From the NCBI GenBank assembly GCA_026419785.1, contig JAODTK010001421.1, positions 114,193 to 178,192 on the forward strand: a DNA stretch of 64,000 bases, written 5' to 3'. The stretch comes from Sclerodactyla briareus (Eukaryota; Echinodermata; Holothuroidea; Dendrochirotida; Sclerodactylidae). The notes below the pieces were generated by a model. That model searched no databases and was not told the DNA's origin. It worked only from the letters and a program-made list of their open reading frames with translations. Positions 38,042 to 49,309 of this stretch are shown here, one piece after another. A program made the translations under genes and the position numbers. The first letter of the stretch is position 1. The number at the start of each line of letters is the position of its first letter.

Positions 38042-38289
38042 CGCAGTCTTCTGGACATCTCTGTCTTCAGCCACTTTCGATGTGGTTGCGATACTGTTTG
38101 ATTACCCCGTTCCATGAAACACTCTGTATCCCTCATAAATCCACAGGCTGTATTGACATAACACCACTCATGTTTCCTGTCCTCGTGGTAAAAGAGCTGA
38201 GAACTCAACTTGTTTTCCACGACAATTCATCCACAGCAACATCAGCTACCTGACAGATATCAGCCAAGAGGAAACACTTCAGTTTCATA
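38042..38289 (-). CDS. Candidate exon with Cys-containing segment
   Basis: The donor is good (AGACTGCG then GTATGT); the acceptor is TTTTTGCCCAG, with an alternative 33 bp further upstream. The 5' part reads MKLKCFLLADICQVADVAV then DEL. After one apparent frame slip near 38225 it continues SSQLFYHEDRKHEWCYVN, TACGFMRDTECFMERGNQ and PHRKWLKTEMSRRLR. Three closely spaced cysteines and a WCYVN motif suggest a folded module, but I do not recognise it. It may belong to the multi-PDZ gene or to another minus-strand gene in the same region. It ends with two bases left over. Confidence 0.42.
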
Positions 38290-41200
38290 CTGGGCAAAAA
38301 GGTTCACTCAGTCGAGACTCAACTGCAGGGAATAGTGAATTAATTGCGGATATAAAATCCATATTGAGGTGCAACGGTACACCAGCTATTGTAAACCGAA
38401 TATAGAGTGAGGGAAATGTTATTAATCAAAACATTTCACTTCATTTCCTTTTCCTATTCCCATATCTTTTAATAAACTGTATCCCTGTTAATCCAGTCTC
38501 ATGGGATAGAATGTTGCTATGGAAAATATCCCAAATAGTTTCTACAAATAACAGGGAGAAGGGCTACAACAAAAAACGGGACATTTACTGGAACTTGTGC
38601 GTGGGAATATACCCCTGTAAAGGACAAGAGGCAACTAAAGGGGAATCTTCAGAAATTAATTATGTTATGTTGTGAATGTGTTAATGGGAAGACCTACAAG
38701 GATCGTTGATTTCCATCATGTGAATAAAATTCCCACCATGATCAGATCAAAGCATTCTGGACTTGTTCACCAGGATTCATACTTTAGCCTAGATGACATT
38801 TGACCTGAAAACCCAAAACACATGGGGTGCATGTATGGAAATCCTCAATCGGGCGCAATAGTGGCTCATCTTGGAAGCCATGATCTTATACACCATGGCC
38901 TGAACAGTTAGAAGTCCCATATTGGCCACCCTCAGCTTGGTTCTGACACACAACTACATAGTGATAACTGGTTCCCCATTTTTTCATCCATTTACTCTTC
39001 ATTTCACAGCTTCAATACAATTTCACGTAAATAAGCTACAGAGATTTAGAATACCATCTTTTTACCTCGAGAGTGTAATTAATAATTACCTCAAACCATG
39101 TTACCCTCAAACCATGCTGATATGAAGTAACGAGTTGGCTGCCTCTAGAAACAACAACGTACACAAATGCAGGGAGCAGTGATTACGCTAGGTTTCAAAT
39201 GTGGGGGAGGGGGATTCCCCCTCACAATTTTGATATCTAGGGGCTGGGTAGGGGGGTGGGGCTCTCCGAAAATACAGCTCACGAAATCTTTGGTGCCATG
39301 CATATCCGCTGACCTGGCCCACATTGCCAGTTTTTACACTTAAGGAAGTTGTGTGCTATGGGGTTTCAGCCTCCCTCTTTGCCCAAGTTTTTCTCCCTGA
39401 CCGCCTCTCTCTAGTTTCCATTGTATAGGCAGTGTACATGTGGGATAATGCCACCGCCATGCCGTACCTTCCTCTTCCTCCTATAGCTAGCACCGACTGT
39501 TTGCCGAAAGGGGAAATCCTTCAAACCGGGAGCGGTCAGGGTAATGAAGGGGCAGGTAGCCTAAACTTACATTCCTGGATGTGGAATGGACTCAAAAGTT
39601 CATATGGAATTTAACCAATCCCAACCGGGAGTGAAGTAGGCCTAGGGATTGGAATAACAGCCTGCGGCCCAGCTAAAACAGATAATTGACTGCCTACACT
39701 TCTGATTCCCCAAGTCTCTCCCCATGGCCTGTATATCATGCATAATCTAGTCATTCACCAATGGTTAATATTAGTAGCACCCAAAAAGTCTGAAGAATAG
39801 GATCGCAAAATGAGATTGAATGGGAGGTGGGTTTTTGGGTGGGTTCTAGAGTAGCATCCAAAATATCGCACCAAAACTTGACAAAGTATTTTTTAACCCT
39901 ACACCACCTTGGCTACTCTGCGAGTGGTTTGAATTTGTTTTCCGTATCAATTCAAGCTTTAGTAGCATCATATCAAATTTATGGTAGCCTTGTTTCAATA
40001 ATTCTATAAACGACATATTGGCTTTAACCGGTTCCTGATTTCGGTGGAGTTACGACTAACTATCGCACCCGTCATCATCTGTGAATGACTTAACTATAGA
40101 CATGTCATTGTTTACAGAACCGACGTCGTTCAGGTGGCATTCCCTGGTGATGGTGTAAATCCTTCATCAATCATCTTCAACTCTGACTCCTCCATAGCTT
40201 TGTGCTTGTTGTGTGCTCTGTCCCTCGGCAGTGATAACCACTAGTTGGTGTTTTGCACATCCATAGCAAGACAAGCCAAGAAATCAATCTTGTTGGCACC
40301 AATCCAATTTACCAATTACCCGTTGCAGGAGGCATGTCAAATTTACAATTGCAATCAAGTTGAAGTCAAAGTAGCTTGAGTCAAATTTATGAATCTTTAG
40401 GTATTCAATTTTATACTTCACCATGTCAACTTATGAATAGCATCAGGTCAAATGATGGTGGCAGCATGTCAAATTTAATGTTGCAGCAACCATAATTTGA
40501 ATTTGTGAATTGCTGCCTTTGATTTGAATAGGCCTTAAAGTAACAATGGTACATTTAACACAACTGCTATTTTGCTGTCTCATACCTAGTATATTTGGGA
40601 AACCAAAACCTCAATTTCAGCCGATTCCCCCCCCGGGATGAAAGGAGACAATTCTGCTCTCACGCAATGTGCCCCGTGACCTCACAAGAGTAACCAGTAA
40701 ACCTGCCATCCAAAGTCAATCCAAAACATTATGTATTTTTTACCAATCTAGTGCAAAAATACTAACAATGGATTGATTGTAAACTCACAAATTAGTTCAC
40801 AAGATATGAAATATTAATTGGTGAATATTACCTCTATTATTTCTTCTATGATGCTGCAAAATATCAGCATTTACGGTGAAAGTCAATGAGGACCTTCTAC
40901 AACCGTTATGCTGTGCGTTGTGAATTCCGTTAAGTGAAATAGATAACACCTCAATGAAACATGCCAGAAAATAGCCAAATTTTGGTTGTGGGATTTTGAT
41001 ATGTCCTCTTTCCATCTGTGCCACTTTAAAGATGATCTGTAGTGCATGGTAATGTACTTTAATGAAATATCACCAGGGCAACCTTTTGCACCTTGGCCCC
41101 TCTTTCAAAAGTAAAAATTGCTTAAGTTCATTCAGCCTTTACTTCAGTCCTCCTTTTCCAGCCCAAAGTTACTCATGATGTAATAATCTAATGTATTGAC

Positions 41201-41967
41201 CGATATGAAAACTACAATTGAAGTTTATTTTGTTCAAACGATTAGTATTAGGTCAAAATTCCGTAATTTCGTGGATAGGTTCCCCTGTGGCTAAACGATG
41301 TACATTTGGTTAGCGGCCGGCCGGCTTTTTTTCCTTATTCCGCCGACTGATTCCCATTTTCCTCCAAAATACGAATAATTTGAGTGCTGTAATTTTGACT
41401 GAACCTTCTCTTGCAGTGATGTATGGAATGATGGCATTCATTTTCAATATCATTGACTGCTATTTTCTTGAATACTTCAAAAGTTGAATGACTTGCAAAC
41501 AGCTAAGGAATGCATGTAATTCAAGAAGACCTTGGACCCTTTTCCTTTCACCCACTCCCCAATATTGAATGTTAGCATCATGTCAAATCATGGTGTACCA
41601 AACCTCGGAAGTTATGATGGCACAATATAATAATGAATAGAAACCAGAATAGGTGGATCCTAACATTGGCTGCACTAATGTGATCTCGGGTTCATAGGCA
41701 TCTCAACTTGGGCACAAAGAGAATTCATGGAGACCCTACAAGCTCAAACAGAAGAAGATATCAGTTACTGCATATTCCCATTGTCGGACCAAATATAGGT
41801 TGATCTGCCAGGGGTCAACGCCCTGTGTTCCTTTCATTAATACTGGTCAGCACTTTCTAACTATGTGGAACAATGGCCAGGAAGCACATGCGTAGAAACT
41901 ATGAACAGTCTCTACCATGCGCTGCAAGCCTAATTCCCGTTTTGTCTGTACGAATTAACTCTTGTTC
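38290..41967. other. Intron, little identified
   Basis: Apart from family G at 39.4 kb and GGGG-rich sequence at 39.2 kb, nothing with support. Confidence 0.35.
39365..39520 (+). repeat. Family G repeat, copy 1
   Basis: CTTTGCCCAAGTTTTTCTCC, ATAATGCCACCGCCATG and GCCGAAAGGGGAAATCCTTC recur at 63402-63580 in the same order and strand. Confidence 0.5.
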
Positions 41968-42229
41968 AAATTTCCTATTGTCCTGAAGTAAAGTAGGTTC
42001 CCAACCTGCATGGCGATATTGTCACATTTTCCCCCGCTTGTTGTTCAGTATGTCTCAGAGCTGAATTTAATGTTGAAAAAAAACTACAGGTTTCACTATA
42101 AATTTCCTATTGTCCTGAGTAAATTGGTGCCCCAACCTCCATGGCTATATTGTCACATTTTTCCCCGCTTGTTGTTCAGTATTTCCTCAGAGCTGAATTT
42201 AAGTTGAAAAAACTACATGTTTCACTATA
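41968..42229 (+). repeat. 132-bp tandem duplication
   Basis: AAATTTCCTATTGTCCTGA at 41968 and again at 42100; each unit runs to TTTCACTATA with only a few differences. Two copies, recent by similarity. Confidence 0.85.
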
Positions 42230-43714
42230 GGTGTAACCATGGACATAGCTTACCTATAATTTGATATACTGTACCCACAAAGATTTGACGAAGTTTGGAA
42301 AAAAAATTGGTGGAATTATTCAAAATTAAGGCTGTTCATAGCTTGCGTTAAATAATGGTGGTGTCCTTGGTTACGTTCGAAGGCTCACTATTCCATTTAC
42401 CAAAACATCATTAACTCCCTGTAATGGGCAGTACCAGACCAAAAAGAACTGAGATACCTGGGACCTATTTTTTACACGCACCAAAAAATTCTCAGTCCCC
42501 ACCAAAGTGTTCATCTACATTTTTTCCTGATCATATTTATATGCTCTTTTGCAGAAGATCAATTTTTGCCAAAAAATGGTAGAACTATGAACCTATTCCC
42601 CCATCCAATGGCTTTGGTGAATCTGCTAAATATTTGTACAGATTCCCCAGGATGTAGCCCCTCGTAAATAAGAATTAACTTTCTGAGGATTCTGTAATAA
42701 ACATGCTTCAAATTTTAGTGAATTTTCAAATAACTCATCCACATGTCTGTATGATCATATCAGATTTCGTGAATGAATTCGGAATATGGATTTCAATGTT
42801 CTTTTCCTTCCTGTGATTTACTGCCCAAGCACAAGTTATATTGTAGGATTTGTGTGGCATGTTCATAGCCAGGCACTGCAAAACCTTTTCGCAGAATCAT
42901 ATTTCCGTAATCCCGAGTGGGAAGTTTTTAGGCTTCGTCAGAAGAACATGGTAATTTCAAAGGTTCGGGAAAGAATAAGTTTGCCGTTTCCCTTCAAAAA
43001 ATGTTTTCAAGCAGTATTGAATGTTTCATGTTATCATAATTATTATTAGAGGTTAACACTACACACACACCACTGTCGATAAATGTAATGTGTGTTGACT
43101 GTTCATAGCAAGGTACCATTCTGCCGTTTCTGTCAGTCGGTTTCCAAGCAGCTCACAATAATCGGACAGTGGGTGTTTCATCCTGTTCACAGAAAATGCC
43201 ACAGATAAAAAGATTCCTGCATATTGAGACTCAGTACAGTATTTAAAGTCAGGTTTTCACCAGCTAACCTTGCACAGCTAGACAAAATCTCCAAAACAGA
43301 ACGGGTTTGGGAATCTGTGAATTATGAATACTTACCCCACATGGACTTGCCCTACCACCCCAGCCATGTTTGACTTCTGGCAATTACACAAATCCGGGTT
43401 GGGCCACCCCATCCCCTTCTCATTTTTGCCATGCTTATCGCAACACGTGAGTTTTTGGCTCCGAGAATTTTGCCTGAAAATCGTTTGCTAGTCAATGTTA
43501 TATCTGGCCCTCACTCTTCACCAACGATCCTTACCAGCTTTCCAGTGTTATCTACTACCTTTCATCCAAGTATCCTTTCGGTTTTGCGTGAGTTTGGAAA
43601 AGGGTTTTTGCTCTCTCTACCGCCGTTCGCTGTGCAGCGTTAGCCTAGCCTCTCCCTCACTGTACTGTTTTGCACGCTGTAGCTAGCCTAACACTTCTGC
43701 AGTACGGGCCTAGC
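42230..43714. other. Intron; two unsupported plus-strand open frames
   Basis: Frames at 42786-43049 and 43431-43643 have protein-like composition but no matching splice sites or family. Confidence 0.25.
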
Positions 43715-44215
43715 CAAGACGAATGTACAAATTTGAGATAAATGTTCGAGATCATGAGGCCAAGAAGGCAGTTTCAAACAATGGCCTATTGTGCCCCTGA
43801 AGGCTTTTGACCATGATCGTCATATGGCTACACGGGCCCAAGTGGGACCTTGGACCAAAAACTCCAGAACACCCTGAAAGTACAGCTGTTAGACCATCAT
43901 TATGACCGAATGTCAGCACTGTGCACTAAAATTCGTAAGAGGAGAAGCATTTTGCGTAGTTCCACATGATGAGGCCCAGGGTCCACACTAAGCCTTGGGA
44001 CCTAAATCCCTGGCACCCTGAAGGCACACCTATTGGACCACCATTATGACTGAGCATCAGCACTGTGCAACAAAATTTGTAGGAGATAACAGATTTTGCC
44101 GTATTTCGTATAATGGGCCCTAGTGCCCAAATGGGGCCCTGAGCCCAAAATTTCCCGACAACCCTCTCTACCCAAGAACCATTCACAGACGCATAGTCTG
44201 TTTGAGCTAGAAATC
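43715..44215 (+). repeat. Family C repeat, partial copy
   Basis: AATGTTCGAGATCATGAGGC, CAAACAATGGCCTATTGTGC, GTAAGAGGAGAAGCATTTTG and GTAGGAGATAACAGATTTTG, as in the 25.7-kb copy. Confidence 0.65.
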
Positions 44216-44589
44216 ATGGTGGCACCATATCACCTAATAGAATAACAGACTAACTAATTAGCACTCTAACTAATGGAGGTTTTTCTCCAACCCAGACAGC
44301 ATGGCAATGTAATCATCTGTATCTACCCATGGTATTAAACAGTTACATCCATCCACATGGAAGCAGGGGCGTCGCCAGACCATTCCTTTTGGGGGGTGTA
44401 CCCCCTATTTTTGCCGACTACTATGCTGAGTCATGCCGATCACCATGCTGAGTTTGCCGACTAACTCTGCCTTCATATAGAGCAAAAGCGCGACAATATG
44501 TCCCCAGCAGTGTGTAAAACGATGGCTTTATAGGTTGCATCTAAATAGTTGTCCTCTTATACTGGGGCACAGGGGGGGGGAGGGGGGGG

Positions 44590-44655
44590 ACATTAGCTGA
44601 GTCGGTGGAGTGGTATACTTCTATAGCGGAGCGCCACCATTCGTTGGCTCGGAGC
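44590..44655 (+). repeat. tRNA-like SINE head inside the hAT element
   Basis: CATTAGCTGAGTCGGTGGAG (A-box like) and ATACTTCTATAGCGGAG resemble D and anticodon arms; the B box is degraded (CATTCGTTGGCTC). A SINE remnant is likely, with low certainty. Confidence 0.3.
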
Positions 44656-44768
44656 AAATGGGCGTCAGGCACACCTGCATTTGCGCCATAGTCATTTACA
44701 ACTAAGACCTCCATTATCCAAACCGAGTCCAAAATCATCAAACGGCTCCGGTACAGAGACTCATTATC

Positions 44769-45450
44769 TTGAACCTATTTGAAGGTTCTAAAGATGAGTT
44801 GACCTCAATGGTGGACCGTATTAATAACAAACACCAAATCCTGAAGTTCACAGCTGAAATCTCGGACTCTGAAGTCACATATCTCGATCTAAAAATATTC
44901 AAAGGGGACAATTCCCGTCAAAGCGGCCTACTAGACACCAAAGTCTATACCAAGCCCACAGGAACCTTCCAATATTTAGATCGCAACTCTGCACACCCCC
45001 TAGCCACCTTCAAGGGCTTCATCAAAGGAGATCTTACGATACGCACGCCTCTGCAGCACTGAGGCGGACTTCATAGAGAAGAGAAATTCCTTCATGGAAA
45101 AGCTCCACTACGGAACACCCCAAGAGGAGATACACCCTGCCTCAAGGCGGTCAAGTTCGGCACCAGCTCACGACGCCGGGGGACCATCCCACGCGAAACA
45201 CAAGTCGGAAACTCCCATTGGTGGTTCAAGATAACATATACACCCCACCTCAAAACAACGGACCTTAAAAAGGCCTTAACCAGACACTGGCACCTAATCA
45301 GCGGTAACCCCGATTTATCACGTCTATTCCTAAAAGCCCCATAATCGCTTACAAAAGAGCAGAAAATCTCAAAGATTTACTAGTTAAATCCAGATTTCCC
45401 TGCGAGCGTAACTAGGCAACCAAGGGGAGACAGATACTGTTATTTCTGAC
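44769..45450 (+). pseudogene. Penelope-like retroelement, C-terminal reverse transcriptase remnant
   Basis: The first 97 codons contain VTYLDLKIFKGDNSRQSG, LLDTKVYTKPTGTFQYLD and NSAHPLATFKGFIKG. The pattern YLDL..., then YxKPTxTxQYLxxxSxHP, then a KGxIKG turn is typical of the thumb-side region of Penelope-like reverse transcriptases. The reading then shifts frame at about 45035 and continues as related peptide (STEADFIEKRNSFMEKLHY; later KALTRHWHLISGNPDLSRLF) with further breaks. No catalytic core and no GIY-YIG endonuclease is present, so it is a decayed 3' fragment. Penelope assignment is from memory of the family pattern. Confidence 0.65.
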
Positions 45451-45543
45451 GATGATGCTCCACTAGACGAGCTAATCGCAGCAATGTTAGATGACCCCTA
45501 GCGGCATTCCTAACCTTGAGACGCCACGCCTTACGTAAGGCGT

Positions 45544-45595
45544 ACCACTGATGAAGCTCCAAAATACTACGCGAGAGCAGAAACTATAGTCTGGT
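45544..45595 (+). ncRNA. Candidate type I hammerhead ribozyme
   Basis: CTGATGA at 45548-45554 and GAAA at 45580-45583 are the two catalytic core strands. Stem II can form between GCTC (45556-45559) and GAGC (45575-45578) with an A-A mismatch at its base. Stem III is the very short A-U and C-G pairs closed by a TATA loop (45583-45590), followed by C45591 as the cleavage base. Stem I pairs ACCA (45544-45547) with TGGT (45592-45595). Short-stem-III hammerheads are known from Penelope-like elements, whose remnant lies just upstream. The mismatch beside the core would weaken activity. Confidence 0.45.
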
Positions 45596-45817
45596 TTTAG
45601 TCTCAGACCCTTTAAAACAAAAAGGCTCTAACAGTCTATATTAACACGACTCAATTGGCCTCATGGGCCCACTCCATACCACAATTTTTAGCACAGATCC
45701 GGGCCCAAAAATCGATTATTCGAGCCAGGATTCCAGGCTGCCCCTGCACATTAAACCCTGTTCTCCAGGCTCCTATGATCCGCGACACTAAATGGTGCAC
45801 CGGCGACCTCCCCCTTT

Positions 45818-45896
45818 TAATTTTCATTCTTTTCATTTTCATTCCTTTTCATTTTCACTTTTCATTTTCATCCTTTTCATTTTCACTTTTCATTTT
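45818..45896 (+). repeat. Pyrimidine-rich minisatellite (CTTTTCATTTT)
   Basis: Units of CTTTTCATTTTCA with slight changes, strongly strand-asymmetric. It lies inside the hAT element. Confidence 0.8.
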
Positions 45897-46004
45897 GAGC
45901 CAGAAATATTTGGACTCTGTAAGGGTTGAATGTACAATTTACAAGTTACAAGTCTTCATTCAAAACCTTCTCTCCTTCTTATAACTCTTTACCACCTCTG
46001 GGGT

Positions 46005-46290
46005 CATAATAACCCTTTCAACGTTTCATTTGTTCTTCAGTTTGCCGACTGGGCACAAATGTTTGGTTTCCTTTCTATGTTTCATTTGTTCTTCAATTTG
46101 CCGACTAGGGCACAAAAGTTTTGGTTCTTCCTATACTACCATAGATTGGTGGAGATGGCCCCCAGGCCATTCTGAGCCAGAAATATTCGGGATTGGTAAG
46201 GGTTGAATATAAAAGGTTTGCTTGTTCCTTTTATATGTTTTGTTAACCTCTTTACGTTGCAATTTTCCTTCATTTTGCCAACTGGGGCAT
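46005..46290 (+). repeat. Subrepeats near the right end of the hAT element
   Basis: GTTTCATTTGTTCTTCAGTT and GTTTCATTTGTTCTTCAATT, each followed by TGCCGACT; GAGCCAGAAATATTCGG echoes the GAGCCAGAAATATTTGG just after the pyrimidine tract. Subterminal repeats of this sort often carry transposase binding sites. Confidence 0.55.
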
Positions 46291-46939
46291 CATTTTGCCA
46301 ACTGTCTGTGTGAATAGGGGGGTGTCACACCCCCTACACCCCCCCTCTAGCGACCCCCCCTGCATGGAAGTAATCTGTGTTGTATATATTCAAGGTATAT
46401 GTTCAGAGTATCAGAGATATGTGAAAAACCAGTCCCATTTTAGATATTGAAAACACCATGAACTATTTATAAATCTTGCAGGGGCGCTTGTAAACAGGAG
46501 TGCCAATATTAGCTCACCTAGAAATGCCCCAAGAGTGTACTCTGTGCTCCATGATGGTATTGCCAACATGGTGCTGTGTTGCTCAAATATATATCAATTG
46601 GTTGATTTAGAGATCATTTATTCATACTTAAGGGAAAGTCCAGCCAAAAAGTGTTACGATGTCAAAGTATAGTGTGTTGGAAACCATGAACTTAAGTTTG
46701 TAGCATGTTCGATTATGATGTTATGAATTTTTGAAGATTAGTAATTTATCCCAACTAACTGGCTATCTTTGATGATGTCCTTTCCTACCAATTATAATGG
46801 TTAAGTTAAAAAAATATTTTTTTTTAGCTTCTACATAATATTTCGTAGGGAATGACATCATCAGAAGCATTGCCAATTTCAAAATTGCCATTTGTGCCAA
46901 CCACTCAGTTTCTGCTCTTATGGTCACTTCATTTACACG

Positions 46940-47290
46940 CCTCGTGTTATGCTTCCACCCGAAGGTGCTTCAGCTGACTAAGGAAATCCTTAGTCCGGAA
47001 AGCGTGAGGCTCCAGTAACGAGGCAGGCGGTGAGAATTCCTGCCTCCGGGAAACGCCATTTAACATCCCCATCCAACAGATGCAGCCTACACGAGGAAGG
47101 AGCGGGGAAAATTTGTTCTGTGACGACACCGGAGTTTGAAGCAGGGACCTTATCGCGGGGCGACACTTCTAGCTTACGTTCTTGACACTCACACTCAAAA
47201 TTGGCTGCCCAAACTTGGATTCTGCCCGGGAACGAACCGGGGACCATCTGTGTGTTTAGCAGACGTGATAACCGCTACACTTGATCATAC
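46940..47290 (-). mobile_element. tRNA-Val-like SINE
   Basis: On the minus strand, 47287-47214 reads AGTGTAGCGGTTATCACGTC, a CTAAACAC anticodon region and GGTCCCCGGTTCGTTCCCGG, very close to animal tRNA-Val(AAC). The T arm pairs fully (CCCGG/CCGGG), but the acceptor strands do not pair, so it is not a working tRNA. The body that follows contains GTCGTCACAGAACAAATTTTC and AAATGGCGTTTCCCGGAGG. No tail or duplication found. Confidence 0.6.
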
Positions 47291-47856
47291 ACCAATGGTG
47301 AGGTGAGGCAGAAGTGTCGTCCAAGATTGCTGAGAGGGACTCTGGTTGACGTTCCATCGATGAGAGTCCACAGCTCTGCAGACTAAGGAGGAACTAGTCT
47401 TGTTTTAAGACGTCGATAAATTCCTGATTTTCCTGCTGCCTTCTATCCGGCATCACATTTTTTGCACTGCGCCACCATTAGTCTTCTGTATCAAGGTCTT
47501 GTTCAAATTGTGAAGATTTTTTCAAAGATATCATTTTCAGCCATGTTTAAATTGTCAAACTGCTAAACCGTAGATCCTCGATGTTGCTTATTGTAACACG
47601 CTGTTATGGTCCACCATTCAATCGGAAAAATTTAATATTCAAGCGGGGGTTCTCCATCAGTGGTGTAGTTGGCCGCTTCAAATATTGGAAGCGAAATGAC
47701 GATTTGAACTAGACGTTGATACAGAGTAGACGGACTACAGCAATGGTGGCGCACTGCAGGAATGTAATGATGGCTGTGCGTGCCGGATGAAAGCCAGGGA
47801 GAAATCAGGAATATATCAACTTCTTAACACAAGACTAAGGAGGACCAGGCACTCAC

Positions 47857-48070
47857 CTCTGTTCCGCTGCCCGGCTGAGTACCATGGGGCTTCCAGCTGA
47901 GAGCGGTGAAGCACTGCCGGAGGACAGCCCTCCCCTGACCAACTCTCCGGGGGTGGTAACTGCTTGCAGGGGGCAGGGACACCCCGGGTGGAGAACTGGC
48001 TGGACATGCTGCTGGAGTCGGAGGTACTTGTGCACTAGAACCAATGTGGTGAGCACGCTTCTTCTTCTTC
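47857..48070 (-). CDS. Basic then Pro/Ser-rich linker exon after the PDZ domain
   Basis: The donor is strong (ACAGAG then GTGAGT). The likely start follows TTTGAAGAG, giving 214 bp. In the phase left by the previous exon it reads a lysine run, then RAHHIGSSAQVPPTPAAC and PASSPPGVSLPPASSYHP, a typical disordered linker. The 3' part is open in all three frames; SQLEAPWYSAGQRNR, one frame over, looks at least as protein-like, so an indel is likely inside. The exon is GC-rich compared with its surroundings. Confidence 0.45.
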
Positions 48071-48164
48071 CTCTTCAAAGGCAAAAGGTGAAAATATATC
48101 AAAGAATGAATAAATAAGGAGAGGGAGGGGAAATCAGGGTTAGGCATTCCTTGTCATTATATCC

Positions 48165-48785
48165 CCCCGCTACACGAGTGTAGATATTATGGTTTTGGGT
48201 GTGTAGCCGCTGCCGTCCCAGGCTTTGTCGCCGTTAAGGGGTTAATGCAATAACTCTTTAATGCTTTAACCGATAGATCTGGAACTTGGTACCCATGTCC
48301 GCCCTAGTGAAATCTCGGATCAGTTTGAATGTGGGCATCACTGCTGCTTCGCTTCAATTTTCGTTTATATCATTCGAAACAAAACTTGGTGGATGGGGAC
48401 AAAGTTGGTCCCGAAAACATGATAGTGATTTTAAGGTCAGCAGAGGTAAATGTGTGTTTTTTTTCTTCCATTTTTCCGACTTTGTTGGATTTTAACAAAA
48501 CTCGGTGATGTGGACTGTTGTTAGTCCTAAAACATGAAGGTTGTTTCAAGGTCAACGGAATCAAAATTTCATAATCATGTGAATTTTTCCAAAACAAACA
48601 AAACTTGGGGAAATGTGGACTACAGTTGGACCTGACCAATGGGTAGGGCATTTCAAAGTCACTGGAGGTCAAATGGACATAATTCAATGTGCTTCCTCTA
48701 AATGAGGTCCACAAAGGCTGTTTTTCCTGTGGGGATATACCCGTCGGCAGTTTACCCGCTTGCACATGTCTAGTTGCTCATGGAT
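48165..48785 (+). repeat. Family D repeat, copy 2
   Basis: ATATTATGGTTTTGGGTGTG, TTTAACCGATAGATCTGG, AACTTGGTACCCATGTCC, then three blocks with AACATGAAGG-type and TCAAGGTCA, ending GGGATATACCCGTCGGCAGT and CTTGCACATGTCTAGTT. The same ends as at 49.3-49.9 kb define a unit of about 620 bp. Confidence 0.7.
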
Positions 48786-48799
48786 TTCAAGTGTTTCTC

Positions 48800-49300
48800 A
48801 AATCCATGAACGGAATAGCCTGTAGAGAATACACCCACAGTGTTCCCAGATCCCATAAGAGGCAACAGGAGATTACCTGTGCTACAAGTTACCCAGAAAG
48901 CCAAAGGGGTCAGTGATTTCTTGACTGGTCCCTCATCATGAGAACCAAGCTGAGCACCGTCAACTTCTCCCCAAATGACCTCTGTCTACTTGAAACAATA
49001 GGGTTCAAATACTCCCCATAAAAACCCACTACAAAATTTTGATTTGAAAAGACCAAACATTCTGATCTTATCGTGTTTACGAGAATTCAGACTTTTGACC
49101 TCTGGTGACCTCAGAGACCGCTGAACCCTCCGACCATAGGAATCATGTAAAACCAAACTTGCGGCGGTTACCGCCAACCACAGCACATGTATACCCCTGC
49201 AGTAATGACCTTTGTGAACCTTGTTTTAGAGAGTCCATATGACCTCCAGGTGTTAAATGCCCTACCTATTTTCAGGACCAACTGTAGGTCGCACTCTCCA
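48800..49300 (+). repeat. Family F repeat, partial copy
   Basis: CCAGAAAGCCAAAGGGGTCAG, AATAGGGTTCAAATACTCCC, TTTTGACCTCTGGTGACCTC. Also found at 54.15 kb. Confidence 0.55.
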
Positions 49301-49309
49301 AGTTTAATT

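Larger units (their letters stand above)
44364..46362. mobile_element. hAT-type DNA transposon (non-autonomous), 1999 bp, 8-bp TSD
   Basis: The left end is CAGGGGCGTCGCCAGACC; the right end on the opposite strand is CAGGGGGGGTCGCTAGAG, matching with one inserted base and few changes. The flanks carry a perfect 8-bp duplication CATGGAAG at 44356-44363 and 46363-46370. CAGGGG termini plus 8-bp target duplications are diagnostic of the hAT superfamily. Subterminal GCCGACT / AGTTGGC-type blocks repeat inside both ends. No hAT transposase frame is visible. The interior instead holds a tRNA-like SINE head, a Penelope-like fragment and pyrimidine-rich satellite, so the element is a non-autonomous carrier of other insertions. 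Confidence 0.82.

Noticed and set aside
47214-47287. Functional tRNA-Val gene
   Set aside because: The acceptor strands do not pair and the anticodon loop is irregular; a SINE body follows.
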